The notes: generated by a model not told the origin, from the sequence alone. A DNA stretch of 64,000 nucleotides from Carnegiea gigantea (GCA_029747015.1 JAKOGI010000187.1:607001-671000), one strand, 5' to 3'; shown: positions 35,346 through 46,779, counted from the stretch's first letter. Translations and numbers: made by a program.

Positions 35346-36119
35346 GATGAAGGTTTAGCTTTGCTGGCAAAGTAGCAAAGTAATGTGGGCAATATGACTG
35401 AGTTGGCTCTTGTCTTTTGTTGTGATGTGATGTGTTACTTTGTTGCTGCTCATTACAACATTTTGGATAATAGTTTCTTGCCCCTGTTTGATGGAAGTCT
35501 CCAGCATCTGTTTGCTTTGATTCTGTATTGATGTGGACAATATGATTCGTCGCACTGCTGGTGTGTTACTTTGTTGCAATGTCATGCACTGACATCTTTG
35601 AATCTAAATTTAATACAACATATTTTAGCTTGCTTATTGTCTTTGTACATGCTTATGGTTCTCTATTTACATTAATTAGGGAAATATGCACACTTTGAAA
35701 GGTTTGAAATGTTTCTACCTTTGCAGGTTTCGAGTGTAGATGATGTGTGGATATTATCAGGCACACAAAGATTAGTTGTTTTGGTTGTGGCCGTTGATTT
35801 GTATGGAATGGCTAGGCCTTTTTTGGGTAAATAGGCCTATCGTTTTTGTAAATAGGCCGATCTTTAGTAATTTTAATTGGTAATTAATTACCTAGGCCTA
35901 TTGTTTTTGGTGAATGGGCTAGTCTTGTGGTATGTCTCTTCCATATGTATTGAGTTGAGGCTATTTTGTTGGAGGTGTACATTCCTAAACATCTTGGAGG
36001 CCTTCACTTTATATGAATATTAGTATATGTTTCATTTCTTCTCCAGGCTTTTCATTGTTATATGAATTTCAGTAAGTTACGAGTCTTGTAAGTATATTTT
36101 CAAAATTAGGTTATACGAC

Positions 36120-36530
36120 CATTTATTGAAAAAAAGAATTACAACAGAATTGATAATCAAGTCAACTACAACGGAAAAAGTTGTCGTAAATAATAGATTT
36201 TTGTGCATCACGTCAAAATTATTCTTGTTAGAAATTTGCAATTACGACGGTTCCATGCCAAATATGACGGTATAAACAGTCGTTGATAATATAGGATTTC
36301 TACAACGGAACAAAAAATTGTTGTAAGAAGTACGTCCTATAACAACGGTTATAAAAAACCGTTGTAAACATATGCAAAATGTTCTACAACGGATTGGTCG
36401 TAAAAGGCCTTTTACGACCAAGCCTTCTACGACGGTTGACGACGGTTTTAAATACCGTCGTCAAAGACATATAACAACGGTTTTCACAACTTTTTACAAC
36501 GGTTTTTTCCATCGTAAATAGCACTTTTTC
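36120..36530. repeat. Right subterminal repeat array of the CACTA element
   Basis: Densely packed motifs of the type ACAACGGAAAAAGTTGTCG, ACGACGGTT, AACAACGGTTATAAAAAACC and TACGACCAAGCC occur in direct and inverted orientation up to the terminal repeat at 36527-36538. Confidence 0.8.
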
Positions 36531-36541
36531 TAGTAGTGTTA

Positions 36542-37436
36542 GCACGTTGCCACCACATGATTTATTCTTTTTTCCGGCATTCTCCTATTTGTTGCAACAC
36601 CTGTTTACAACTTATGGCATCGGTTTGGGTTTTGAGCTGTTGTTCCAGCTGGGCAATTTCACATTCCACATGCCCAAAAGCTACCCTATTCCAGCGCTGA
36701 AGTTCCACGGCACATGCATCTAGTCGTCCCAGAAGATTGTCCGCCACGTCCTCTTTCGCTGTAGAGGTCCATGCATTAGATATAACCTCCAAGCATAAAG
36801 AACTAGTTATCCACATGTTCTCAAATTGAAAGTGGCACTAGCTGCTATATTCTTTAGACGCCTTCGGCTTGCAAGTGATAATAATGGAAGGTAATCCGAG
36901 AAATCGAAGTCAATATGGGTTACCATTGCATCTGGGAAGAGTAGGGACCACTCCGTGTCCGTGCAAAAACGATCCAGGCATTCTTCCACTGTAACATTAT
37001 TCTCTCGACAGTTACGCCAAGTAAATTCATAGCCCACAAACCCCAAGTCATAGAGCCCGTTGTCTATAAAGGCGTTTCTAAACTCGTCCAAATCTGACAA
37101 TGATTTGGGGAGGCCTCCCTTCTCCGAGTTATAGAAGATTTCATTTAAATCACCCCCCACTAACCAGGGGAGATTTGAGTGCGTGCTAAGGTCTTCTATC
37201 AACTGGCCTGTCCTCCATTTATTTTGTGCTTCAGGCCATTCATAAATTCCAGTGAAACGCGACATAGGCTCCTCACCCCCCCATTGTACCATAGCATCAG
37301 TATGATTCAAAGAAGCAGATAGAAACTGTACATGGATCTGGCGTTCCCATAAGAGGGCCACACCGCCGCCCTCCCACGAGCTTCTACAAACACACCTGAG
37401 AAGTCCCCTAGCTGGGCCAATATGGCTTCCATTTCC
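36542..37436 (-). mobile_element. LINE, 5' part (AP-endonuclease-like domain), split from 24571-25742
   Basis: Read on the minus strand, a frameshifted start (MEAILAQLGDFSGVFVEA, then GGGVALLWERQIHV) leads into SLNHTDAMV, RFTGIYEWPE, LPWLVGGDLNEI, FTWRN and DFDFSDYLPLL. This is the endonuclease domain of a plant L1-type LINE. The catalytic SDH triplet reads SDY. A linker (VADNLLGRLDACAVELQRWNRVAFGHV) follows, then the CACTA insertion. The first endonuclease motifs are absent, so the copy is 5'-truncated at about 37436, immediately next to the HPt gene fragment. Confidence 0.88.
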
Positions 37437-37520
37437 TGTTTTCTTTTTTTAAATTACTTGAATTTATTATGAAAATTTTCAACGTGCCCTACATTAATGA
37501 TTTTTATTACTTATTTTCAG

Positions 37521-37828
37521 ATGCACTCGAAGGTTCTCTTGGGTGAAGAGTGAATATGCCCAAACAAAAGATAAGTTGGAGATATTTGTTCAGGTATTAT
37601 TAATTATCTCCATGAAATGTTTTTTCGACATCTTAACACGATTTTTCCATAATTGAATTTCTAATGAAAATTGATTCGATTTTCCTACGTGAAAGTTATG
37701 TTTCCTCTAGGTTATATTTGTTGGCTGACCTTTCAACTATTTTATATTCATTTTGATTAATTATTGGGATGTTTTATGTATAGATGGAAAGAAAGATTAT
37801 TAGAGCGAGGAACAAGCACAAAAAGTAG
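37521..37828 (+). pseudogene. Partial HPt-like gene copy (last two exons)
   Basis: Exon 37521-37593 (CTRRFSWVKSEYAQTKDKL, acceptor TTTTCAG, donor CAG|GTATT) and last exon 37784-37828 (MERKIIRARNKHKK, stop TAG) match exons 5 and 6 of the gene at 49261-57457. Exons 1 to 4 are missing; the LINE edge lies about 85 bases upstream. Its final exon keeps 15 codons including the stop, eight more than the other copy, which ends early. It is a truncated duplicate, unlikely to make a protein by itself. Confidence 0.85.
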
Positions 37829-37893
37829 AAGGCACAAGCTATGGCTACTCCCAAATATCTTCGAGAAACTGGGGGATTATTAATCATGTCCAG

Positions 37894-37933
37894 TATATAT
37901 ATATTATATATTTATATATATATATATATATAT

Positions 37934-38006
<73 letters not shown>
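37894..38006. repeat. (TA)n microsatellite
   Basis: About 110 bases of nearly pure TA, at the position where copy 2 of the duplication carries a SINE (57552-57679). Confidence 0.95.
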
Positions 38007-38008
<2 letters not shown>

Positions 38009-38878
38009 ATTTCTCTCTCCTAAGGTTTTTTTTTTGGAGGGAGCGGGGAGAATTTCTTTTTCTTTGTCCCTTCCCCGCTTTCATGCCTTTCTCCACTAGG
38101 GTGTTTTCATGAGAGATGGGCCCTTAGCGGGTAAGCCTATGCCTATGTAAAAAAATTGGGGAAAAAAAAAATGTTCGAGGTTGGAACTTCATAGCTATAT
38201 ATTTCAATATAGTTGCTGTTAATTTTCAAGTAAGACTGCTTCAATTCAAACATATATTTCAGTATAGTGGGAAATTATGGTCTGAGGGAGTGTTGATAAG
38301 AGAAAGTGGTTGTCCAATAATGCCCCATTTGACACAACTAAAAAGTGATTTTACCCTACGTAGAAGTAGGAAGGCACAACAAAATTTAATCAAGGCTTAA
38401 CCGTGTTTGTAGATGGAGCTAAATTTTTACCCATGACTGATTAATTAGTACTCTAGTAAACTTTTCTAAATTGTTCTGCAATCTAAGTTATTATTTTTTA
38501 CATTCTTTTTTTTAGATAAATTCCACTTTTAAGGAAGGAGAACATTCGAACATTAGAAATATCCTTATTGTTAACTTATAAATTATTGCTTGAGAAAATA
38601 AAGGGAAAATATGAAGTTTGATCGATGCTTTCGGGATACAAATTGGGTTGTTGATTTGGCTTTAAACTATGGGATTGATCTTCTTATCATTAGGAGTACC
38701 TCTCTACAGCTCGCTCCTTTTGCTTTGAGCGAGCTTTTATTTAAAAATTACGTTGGTCTTACTTTTCCTAGGATAGCTAGAGATAATTAATCTTAATTAA
38801 TTTGTATTTTGTGGGTTTTAATTGCCATTTTTTGCGCCATAATGAAAAAAAAAACCTTGCTACACACATGGCTTAGGG

Positions 38879-39453
38879 TAAGGGTAAGCAAGGCTCTTGG
38901 GTACCCTGGAATCTGTTCGGAACCGGGCAAACGGTTCCGTAAAAAATGGAACCGATCTAATCAGCTCCAGTTCCGGTTCCGGTGCTCAAAAGAATACCCA
39001 GAACTAAAACTTGGAACCTATTTAGAGATATGAAAATGAATAATTTATTATTTTTTTTACTACTTTTCTTCCGTTTCTTTATTCTTTTTCTATTTGATTT
39101 TCTTCCTTGCAAAAGTTAACTATTCAAATAGTAAATTTAATGCAATGTCAGTTAATTTCTACCTATAATCAAAGAAAGATTTATAATATTTTTCAAGCAA
39201 CTATGATAAAAAAAAATACAAACCTAATAAGCTAACTTTTTTTTTTGTGTAAAGATGGAAGATGAAGGTAGGAAAAGATTAAACATCCTGTCCTCCAAAT
39301 AAGTAAGAACATTTAATTTATTAGGTCTTAAATTTTAAACATTAGGTATGGCGGGTACCATATAACTGGTTCCTAAAAGTTACGAACACGTTTAATCAGT
39401 TCTAGTTCCGATTCTCAATTTTTTGGGCAGGTACCCAAAACCGCTCACTCCTA
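38879..39453. mobile_element. 575-bp hAT-like MITE with known empty site
   Basis: Ends TAAGGGTAAGCAAGGC..TTGGGTACC and the inverse GGTACCCAAAACCGCTCACTCCTA form imperfect inverted repeats. The 8-bp flanks are GCTTAGGG (38871-38878) and ACTTATGG (39454-39461). The paralogous segment has a single uninterrupted GCTTATGG at 58538-58545, the ancestral target. The interior has GGAACCGG / CCGGTTCC motifs in opposing orientation. No coding sequence. Related relic at 23900-24570. Confidence 0.9.
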
Positions 39454-39499
39454 ACTTATGGTACATAGATTCACAAAATCATAAAATAGTTAAAATGAA

Positions 39500-41810
39500 A
39501 GTTCTTACTTCTGAATTTTGTTTAATTAATGGTTCTTTTTTTCCCCTTAACTATGCTATATTACTGTCTTGCTATGTTTTTAAATATTATTTCTTGTCTT
39601 TTGTTTTTTTGTGCTTAAGGGCTCTACCTTCCATTAATTCAGAAACGGTTGTAGATAATTGTGTAATTACTCTTAAGTTTGATCCAGCCATGTATCTTGA
39701 CATATCAAATTTTTATGAATGAATCATGAAAAAAATGCTCAGAAGGAATACACTATACTCAACATATGAGTCTATTGCCATAATGCTAGAGAACCATGCC
39801 TTGTAACAATCTTGAAGGCAGGCTCTTCTATAAAGTATTATTCAAGAAAAAAAAAACACTATATGATTGAGCTATTACAATGGCATTAGGGGGAAATAGA
39901 GGCATGCACAAGGTAGCTTATTTCAAATTTGATTTCCAAATAGTTATACCTAAGTTGTTCTTGCATAGGTATAAGTGGCACAGTTAGGCGTCTTGGTGTA
40001 TGTGTTTTGCTTTCATCATCAACCCCTTGAATATAGGTTTGACACTGAAATATAGAGAAAATTGGCTTATGTACAAGATGATTATACACCACATATTGGA
40101 AGCATGTTGATTTGCACCATCTACGCACATAATCCTAATGTCATTGCATGGATGAAGTTATATTTCATTTGAGCCCAGCTCTTGGAAGAAGCTGAAATGA
40201 TGTAAATTGGAAAAAAAAAAACTATATAAAAAATTTGAGCTACTGTGATGAAGTCAATGTTTTGTCATAGAAATATGGAACTTTAAGCACCATTAGTAAA
40301 TTCACAAATAATTAATACGCGTTATGTACAAATATATTCCGCACTTAAAAAGTTTATATTAGTTTTTCCAAAAGTAACATTGCTGAATGAAAAGGATTTG
40401 TGTTTACTTAAATTGAATGAAATGTTTAGCACACGAATTTTCTCCTTTAAAAGGGAAAGAATGGAAAACTCTATATAAAAATATATTGTGTAATATATTT
40501 AAAAATAGTCAATATATTAACTATTATTGGTTGTGTCTAATACTCCACATGATTAGCCAGTTACTTGTTGGCTGACTTGCTAATTTTTTTAAATTTTTTT
40601 TCATCTTCTATCGCATATTTACCTGCATTATTTCCTTTATTTTGTAACATCTTATTACCCAAACTAGTAAGTGGCAGTTTTATTTATGATTATATGCATT
40701 CTATTGATTTATCTATCTTTTGCTTAAAATTTAAATATTTTGAGATGCTGAATTTGACAATAGCTTTTCCTATTTATATTTTCTTTGCTTTTTTTAGTTG
40801 GAGAAAAAGCTAAGGCTTGGGCCTAGGCTATTGGGTCACTTTTTTTGCTCTTGAAATTTGTCTCACTAATTTTCATGGCCAATTAATAATTAACTGTAAG
40901 CTAATGACTTATTTTACTTTATGGTCAATTAACAATTTTATAATATTTTTACTTCATGCTCGCAAGGCTGCTTAATGCAGATAACAAGCTTTGGACTCCC
41001 ATGCTATTGACTATGCCCGGCATGTCACGATAGGAACATCTATAGTTGAAAATTTCGGCATTCGCTATGTCATATTTAGCTTCTTTCACGCACCACTTGC
41101 CCCGGATTGTGATTGCCCAGCAATACAAGTTCCCCTTTTCAATAAGAATCTCCAAAACAGCTACAAATAAAAGTGAACTCTGGTTTGGTTGACAGACTGG
41201 GACACCTAATATAGGTACACGTCCTTGCGAGCACTTCTAAACCAAACAACTATAGAAACTTCGTAGCCCATCAAGCATGTGATCGAGATCATCCATTTGA
41301 ACAGTTAGGTGACATGTCTCATCTAGGTGACATGTGATCGAGAGTATTTTTCTTAATGAATATTGTTTACGAGAAATACAATACATTGAATTATATTTCT
41401 CGACCCGATATATTTTTTTAGTTTCCTAAAAACATCTTATATGCTTAGTTAAAAGATAGAAAAATCTACTATTATGATTTTTTTAACTGTTTTCAGCTCA
41501 TAATAATGTGTATTACTCATCTATCTGTAAATATTTTTTTTGACTTATATGAAAAGGGAAATAATACATTAAATAAATAAAAAACGATACAATCTGATCC
41601 AAATTGCACACAAATAAATACCCAGGCAAAGTGAAAATTACATTATACATGCATTATATTTTCACTCATTAAAGTTTCCGCCTTTTCAAATCTAAGTCTC
41701 ATTTTTTCAATCATTGAGTTCATCTAACCCTTAGATTATATATTTTCAAACTAGGGAATCTTTTTTGCTAATTTTTTCCCATAAAACCGAATTTTGATGA
41801 TTTTATTATA
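39500..41810. other. AT-rich spacer, no supported gene
   Basis: Short ORFs only. A minus-strand ORF at 41155-40949 (contains GNLYCWAITIRGKWCVKEAKYD) and another at 40128-39886 show no family I can name with confidence. The WCV..C spacing of the first is only vaguely like an X8 (CBM43) start. They may be decayed gene or transposon pieces. Confidence 0.35.
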
Positions 41811-41814
41811 GGAA

Positions 41815-41955
41815 AAAGCCATGCATTATACTCCCAAGAGTATAAGCAACAAAAAAATAACTTTTTGTTTGTCATTTAAAGCATCAGCGATAAAAAATTA
41901 AGCTTTTAACGATGATATTTTTCGTCATTAAAAAGCTAATTTCTAGTACTGATCG
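41815..41955. mobile_element. Probable end of a second CACTA-type element
   Basis: On the minus strand it begins CAGTACTAGAAATTAGC, followed by TTTTTAATGACGAAAAATAT and TCGTTAAAAGC repeats, the usual layout of a CACTA terminus with subterminal repeats. The first bases are CAGTA instead of CACTA. No partner end was found within the window. Confidence 0.45.
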
Positions 41956-42363
41956 GTGAGGGGAGAAGAGATCAATAATACCTGCAGGTAAGATTTAGAC
42001 CAGTAGAACTGCCACAACCCTAGTGCGAACTATAAGATTGAGATGTTAAGCTTCCAGTTGAGGATGATGCTTTATCTCCTTTTTGCTTGGGAGCCATCTT
42101 AGCAAAACTATGTATTTAACATACAAAGTGCAAAACTATATAATGAATAGGCTATGAACATTCCAATTACTCAATAGTCTCGAAGTAACTTTATTTAAAT
42201 GGTCCGAGGATGTCACTGTCATGCAACAACATCAGAAACTAGAAAGGGAAAAAGTAGGGCTGCAAGGGGCTCGTCGACCCTACTACAGTTTTTATCCTTA
42301 TTCCCTTTATTGCAAAGTGCAAAACTCATGCTTTTGTTACTCTTCCCTCTCTCTCCTCTCTTA

Positions 42364-43053
42364 GGGGCTGTTTGGTGAGATAAAATAAAATGGAACTTGA
42401 ACCCTTAGGTATCAAATTTCACTCTTTTGTATTTGGTGAACACTTTAAGGGGATGGAACTTGATACCCAGGGGTATCAAGTTCCCCGAAATCTTAAGGAA
42501 CTTGAACCCTGCCATTTCCAAGAGGGTTCAAATCCCCAACCCTCTGGAATCAACATCGTCATCTTCGTTGTCGTCGTCGTCATCATCATTGTTATTATTA
42601 TTATTAATTATTATTAACATTAATGATATAATTATTAATAACATTAATAATAAGTGTTATTGTAATTATTATTTATTAATAATAATAATAATTATTATTA
42701 ATTATTATTACTAATATTAATTAATAGTTATACTTATTATTAATAATAATTATTTTTATTATTAATTATTACTACTAATTATTAATTATTACTACTAATA
42801 ATTATAATTATGACTAATAATTATTATTTTTATTATCCATTTTTATTAGTATTTATAATTAATAATAATTAATAATATCAATTAATAATTATAATTATAA
42901 TTATTCTTATTAATTATTCTTAGTCATAATAATTATTAATATTATTATTAAGTATTATTTTTAATTCATTAATATTGTTAATAATATTTATAATTAATAA
43001 TAATTAATAATATAATATTAATATCAATATTATTAATTATTATGATAATATTA

Positions 43054-43086
<33 letters not shown>

Positions 43087-43664
43087 TATTATTTATAGTT
43101 AATAATAATTAATAATATGAATATTAATGTTAATAATTATTATGATTATTATTATTTGTAATAATAAGAATTATTTTTGTAATTATTATTAATTATTATT
43201 AATATTGATAATTCTTATGATTAATTATTGTTATTAAAAATTATTAATAATTATTATTATAATTACAATTATTATAAATTATAAATTATTATTATTAATT
43301 ACTAATATTACTTAATATTAATAATAATTATTTTTAATGTTAATAATAATAATTATTATTATTAATTAATTATTATTAATATTAATAATTATTATTGTTA
43401 TTAGTAGTAATAATGTTCCTTATTAACATTATAATTAATATTACTATTATTGTTATTATTAATCATTATCAATCATTATTATTTTTTTAAATAAAATAGA
43501 TTTGACTCCATTCCATAATCTATAGCCAAAAAATAAAGATTGGAACTTGATTCCATTCCTTTTCTCTGCAAACATATGAGTTTAGGATTTAAATTCCACC
43601 CTTCATCTATCAGGGATCATCCCTTAATTCTATTCCATTCCATTTTTTCTTACCAAACAGAGCC
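42364..43664. mobile_element. Tourist/PIF-Harbinger-like element with ATT/AAT core
   Basis: Terminal repeats GGGGCTGTTTGGT (42364) and ACCAAACAGAGCC (ending 43664) are near inverted copies. The TTA trinucleotide sits on both sides (42361-42363 and 43665-43667). That combination is typical of Tourist-like MITEs mobilised by PIF/Harbinger transposases. Inner subterminal parts both carry AAATGGAAC / GATTCCATTCC text. The middle 0.9 kb is an AT-only low-complexity array, far larger than a normal MITE interior. Confidence 0.8.
42560..43495. repeat. Long ATT/AAT low-complexity array
   Basis: About 930 bases almost entirely of A and T in ATT/AAT/TAA steps with frequent inversions of phase. At the left edge the sequence passes from GTCGTCGTC through ATCATCATC to ATTATTATT within about 55 bases, as though one trinucleotide repeat decayed into the next. 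Confidence 0.95.
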
Positions 43665-43667
43665 TTA

Positions 43668-45000
43668 TTCCCTTTACTAAAAAGTACAAAAAAATTAGGC
43701 TGATTTGCTAATTTTTTTATTTTTTTCATCTTATATTTCCTATGACTATGTACATGAAGCACGGACTTAAAGTAAACCTCATTACACTTAAAGTAAACCT
43801 CATTAGACGAGATGAATCTGAGCTTCGAAAGTCCCTTGAGGCCAAGTGATAAAATTCAGCCAATAAGGCTACATGTCATGTTACCTTCTGTTTTTGCTAT
43901 TTTTGTGATTAATTGTATTAGAACATATATTTATATATATAGGTGGGGTGGGAGTTACAAAGAAGTTAAATAGAATGACACTAGCCTTTAAACCCGTACT
44001 ATGCACGGTTTGCTTTAAAACTTGAGCTAAAATATTTTTAGAAATATTATAATTAATCTTATAATTTAAATTTTTAGAAATAATAACATTAACATGTCTA
44101 TAATTTATTTCATTTTTTTCTTCATTAAAGTAGTTGAAAAGATACTATTTATTATGGTGACTTTAAATCACATATTGTGTACATTTTTATTTTTAAATAA
44201 AATCTTAATAAATGCTTCAGATGACACATGTCGCGACCGCAGCATTTGGACTCATTAATTTCTATTCAATTACTATTTGCAAAATAATAAATGTCTCACG
44301 ACACTACAATACTAAATCTTTATGATTTATAATCAAATCTGATTATTGAATATTTAATAATTTAACATATTAATTTTAATCTAAGATACTGGAAAATATT
44401 CTTCTATAAAACATCTATTATCACTCTTACTATTTTCTGCACTATAACCTTACTTAGAAAGTCACTCTATGCGCGTGATGAATAAGTCAGGATGCTATTG
44501 TAGGGATACTGAAGCAAAGGAATTAAGATGATCCCAAATGAAAAACTCATTGGGTACACGCATCAGGAGGGTAGTTAGCAGCACAACTAACGTATGGAGT
44601 AACGAATATTCTATGTTTCATGAGCTTCAATGATGAAACTCTCTCTCTCCCCCTTGCTTCCTCTCTCTAGAGCATTTACTTCTTTTGTCCATAAACCCTT
44701 TTTAATCCCTTTTTCGTGTTAGTTAGGCTTGCTTACAATTTTCATTTTTATTTTCCCAAAATCTTACTCTTCTCAGTATTTTTGTGCGAAGGAATGGCTC
44801 CACTCTTGGAATGTGGAAATGCTTTAAGGGAATGCTATATTTTGTATTTGTACTCCCAACCCAAGGGGGAAAAAAAAAAGCTTATTCCTAATTCATGAAT
44901 AGTTGAGGTTCACAAGTCACAACACACAATTACTTAGGAACTCATTATTACATTAATTAGCAGCTGATAATTAATTAATCCGAGGATTAATAACAAGATT
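43668..45000. other. Spacer downstream of the root-cap-type gene
   Basis: AT-rich with no recognised gene. A CT-rich patch (44640-44680) is not tied to an ORF. The last part should hold the 3' untranslated region of the minus-strand gene ending at 45025. Confidence 0.4.
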
Positions 45001-45024
45001 AATGAACCTATTGTATGTTTAATT

Positions 45025-46653
45025 TTAACGCTTGCAGACAACTCCACGACCGTCAATGCCGCTAGCACACTTAAGATCAGCAAACTCAACGTTGTTGATA
45101 GCGTCGTTGCTTTCTGATCCTACAAACCTTGAAACCGCGCAATCGGTGGCGAACAGGCTTGATGTCAAGAATTTTATCTCTCGTCCGACCACCGGCATTG
45201 CCACTCCCACGTTCACCTTGCTCACGTAGTTGCTTGCATAGGTTTGCCCTAAAACTCCGCTTACTTGTCCGCTAAGCGAGTAAAACTTGAAGCTCAAGTC
45301 AAGATGAGCGAAGCAATCGTCGTCGTTGATATCATAGTTGTGGATCAAGGACTCCTTCTTGGTGATAGGGACCACCACAGCCTTGATCTTGAACTTACCC
45401 TCGGCCTCGATGATCACACCATTGACGTCCTGGGACCTCCTAATGTGGACCACAGCTGGGGCGTGCTGCCAGCTGGCACCTCGGGACTCAGGGAGGAGGA
45501 CTGGGCGTCCGTTCACGGAGAGGTCAAGCCTATCAATGGCATCATTCCATGTGACGGTCTTGCGGGCCCCTAGATAGATCTGGTGGTCATCGAAAAGGAT
45601 GCCTAGGGATTGGACCCAGGTGAAGTCCCTACCCATGTTGGGGTTGCGCTTGCCTATAAAGTGGGCGTTGATGTGGAGGTTAGGGTCCGTCACGAGGCAG
45701 CAGTCTTGGTCCTTCTTACCGTGAAAGTAGAATGTGATACCGTCAGCACCGATGAACCTTGGATCTTGGCACACTGCACCTGGCTTGTTGCAATCTGTGA
45801 TTCATAATCTCATAGGAATTAATTTTCACAAATATGTTTTACCAACTAAGAATCAAAACAGCATGTAAGGTTTAGTAATGAGTCAAATATATATACCGTA
45901 GAAAGATATCTTAAGCTAATAACTGAGATAGTGTGTAGAAAAAGTCCCTCACATTATGAAAATGATAAAGTATTAACTTGAGATTATAGTAAATTCTTTT
46001 TTTAAATTACTTTTCAACCTTCGAGACTTGAAAATTAGAGTACTACACTGTTAAATGATGATTCAAGACTTACTGCAAACGGGACTGCATGTTTCACAGT
46101 CAACCTCACAAGTCTGAGGACAAGCAGCTGGGCAAGTGAACTCCCTGTAGTAGCACCGTATGTACTCCTTGTTGTGGCACCTTGCTTTCTTTGCTGCGCT
46201 GCCAGATGGCGATGGTGGTGTGACAACCGGTGGTGGCGGAGAATACACTGGTGATGGAAGAGGTGGTGTAACAACTGGTGGCGGTGGCGGAAAGTACACC
46301 GGGGAGGGAGGAGGTGGTGTAACAACTGGTGGTGGTGGAGAGTATACAGGGGAAGGAGGAGGTGACTGCAGTACTGGTGGTGGAGAGTAAGAGGGTGGAG
46401 GCGGTGGTGGTGTAACAACCGGTGGTGGCAGCGGAGAATATGCTGGGGAAGGAGGAGGAGGTGAGTACTTATTCTTTTGTCCAGGTGACTCCTTTGGTGG
46501 AGGAGGCGACGACTTCTTCTCCTGACCAGGTGACTGCTTTGGTGGAAAGTAATAGGGTGGAGGAGGTGGCGAGTATACCTGAGCCTCCGCCACCACAGAA
46601 ATCAAGACAAGGCTCACCAGGAGGAGGCCGAGGCGAGCCATTTCTTTCTTCAA
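45025..46653 (-). CDS. Root-cap-domain protein with extensin-like proline-rich N-terminus
   Basis: Secreted cell-wall-type protein of 449 residues in two exons, 46653-46074 and 45794-45025. The junction (GTTTGCA|GTAAGT ... ATCACAG|ATTGC) restores the reading VCNCNKPGAVCQDPRF. Residues 1-25 are a signal peptide (MARLGLLLVSLVLISVVAEA). Residues 26 to about 155 are Pro-rich with SPPPPP and VVTPPPPSPVYSPPPP repeats like extensins. A Cys-rich block follows (CHNKEYIRCYYREFTCPAAC and on, ten cysteines counting the junction). The rest is the conserved root-cap/LEA-related domain: GADGITFYFHGKKD, NLHINAHFIGKRN, FTWVQSLGILF, and C-terminal FAHLDLSFKFYSLSGQVSGV with LGQTYASNY. The family is expressed in root tips and other tissues; its biochemical role is unsettled. 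Frame and splice sites are intact. Confidence 0.93.
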
Positions 46654-46750
46654 GCTCCAATTCGTGCTTATATATAGTTGTACTTATAGTGTTCGATTAG
46701 TAAGGCTTGATTGTTTAGGATGGGATGGTATGTACATCGGGGAAAGCAGT

Positions 46751-46758
46751 TTATATAG
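46751..46758 (-). promoter_or_regulatory. Probable TATA box of the root-cap-type gene
   Basis: On the minus strand this reads CTATATAA, about 97 bases upstream of the start codon at 46653. A second TATATATA-like run at 46669-46677 is too close to the ATG to be the usual core promoter element. Confidence 0.5.
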
Positions 46759-46779
46759 GGAGTCTTTGAGGGCCTTAGC

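Larger units (their letters stand above)
25743..36538 (+). mobile_element. CACTA (En/Spm) transposon, 10.8 kb, inserted in the LINE
   Basis: Terminal inverted repeats CACTACTAGAAA (25743) and TTTCTAGTAGTG (ending 36538) are flanked by the 3-bp duplication TTA (25740-25742 and 36539-36541), diagnostic of CACTA elements. Subterminal blocks (25760-25920 and 36120-36530) carry many copies of ACGACGGTT / AACGGTATTT / TTGTCGTAAA-type motifs in both orientations, the usual binding sites for the TNPA-like protein. It encodes a PB1-like ORF, a TNPD-type transposase and a TNPA-type protein, all on the plus strand. A retrotransposon LTR fragment lies in its 3' part (34905-35345). The LINE halves on both sides line up in order and orientation, so this is a clean insertion. 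Confidence 0.95.
37500..39500 (+). repeat. Duplicated segment, copy 1 (paired with about 57175-58610)
   Basis: Apart from insertions and microsatellite changes, this segment runs collinear and in the same orientation with 57175-58610. It includes HPt exons 5-6, ATTAATCATGTCCAGTATA, TTTCTCCACTAGGGTG, GACACAA..AAAGTGATTTTACCCTA, AATCAAGGCTTAACCGTG, and ACCTTGCTACA..CATGGCTTA. The copies are about 20 kb apart. Copy 1 alone has the MITE at 38879-39453. Confidence 0.9.

Noticed and set aside
40949..41155. Possible X8 (CBM43)-like ORF with WCV motif
   Set aside because: Only one short motif agrees; the Cys spacing and following residues do not fit well enough to call it.
42427..42714. Ser/Ile/Asn-rich ORFs at the edge of the ATT array
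   Set aside because: Translations of GTC/ATC/ATT repeats inside a Tourist-like element.
45032..45807. Plus-strand ORFs opposite the root-cap-type gene
   Set aside because: Shadows of the clearly coding minus-strand exon 2.
46160..46390. Gly-rich plus-strand ORF resembling a glycine-rich protein
   Set aside because: It is the complement of the Pro-rich repeats of the minus-strand signal-peptide-bearing exon.
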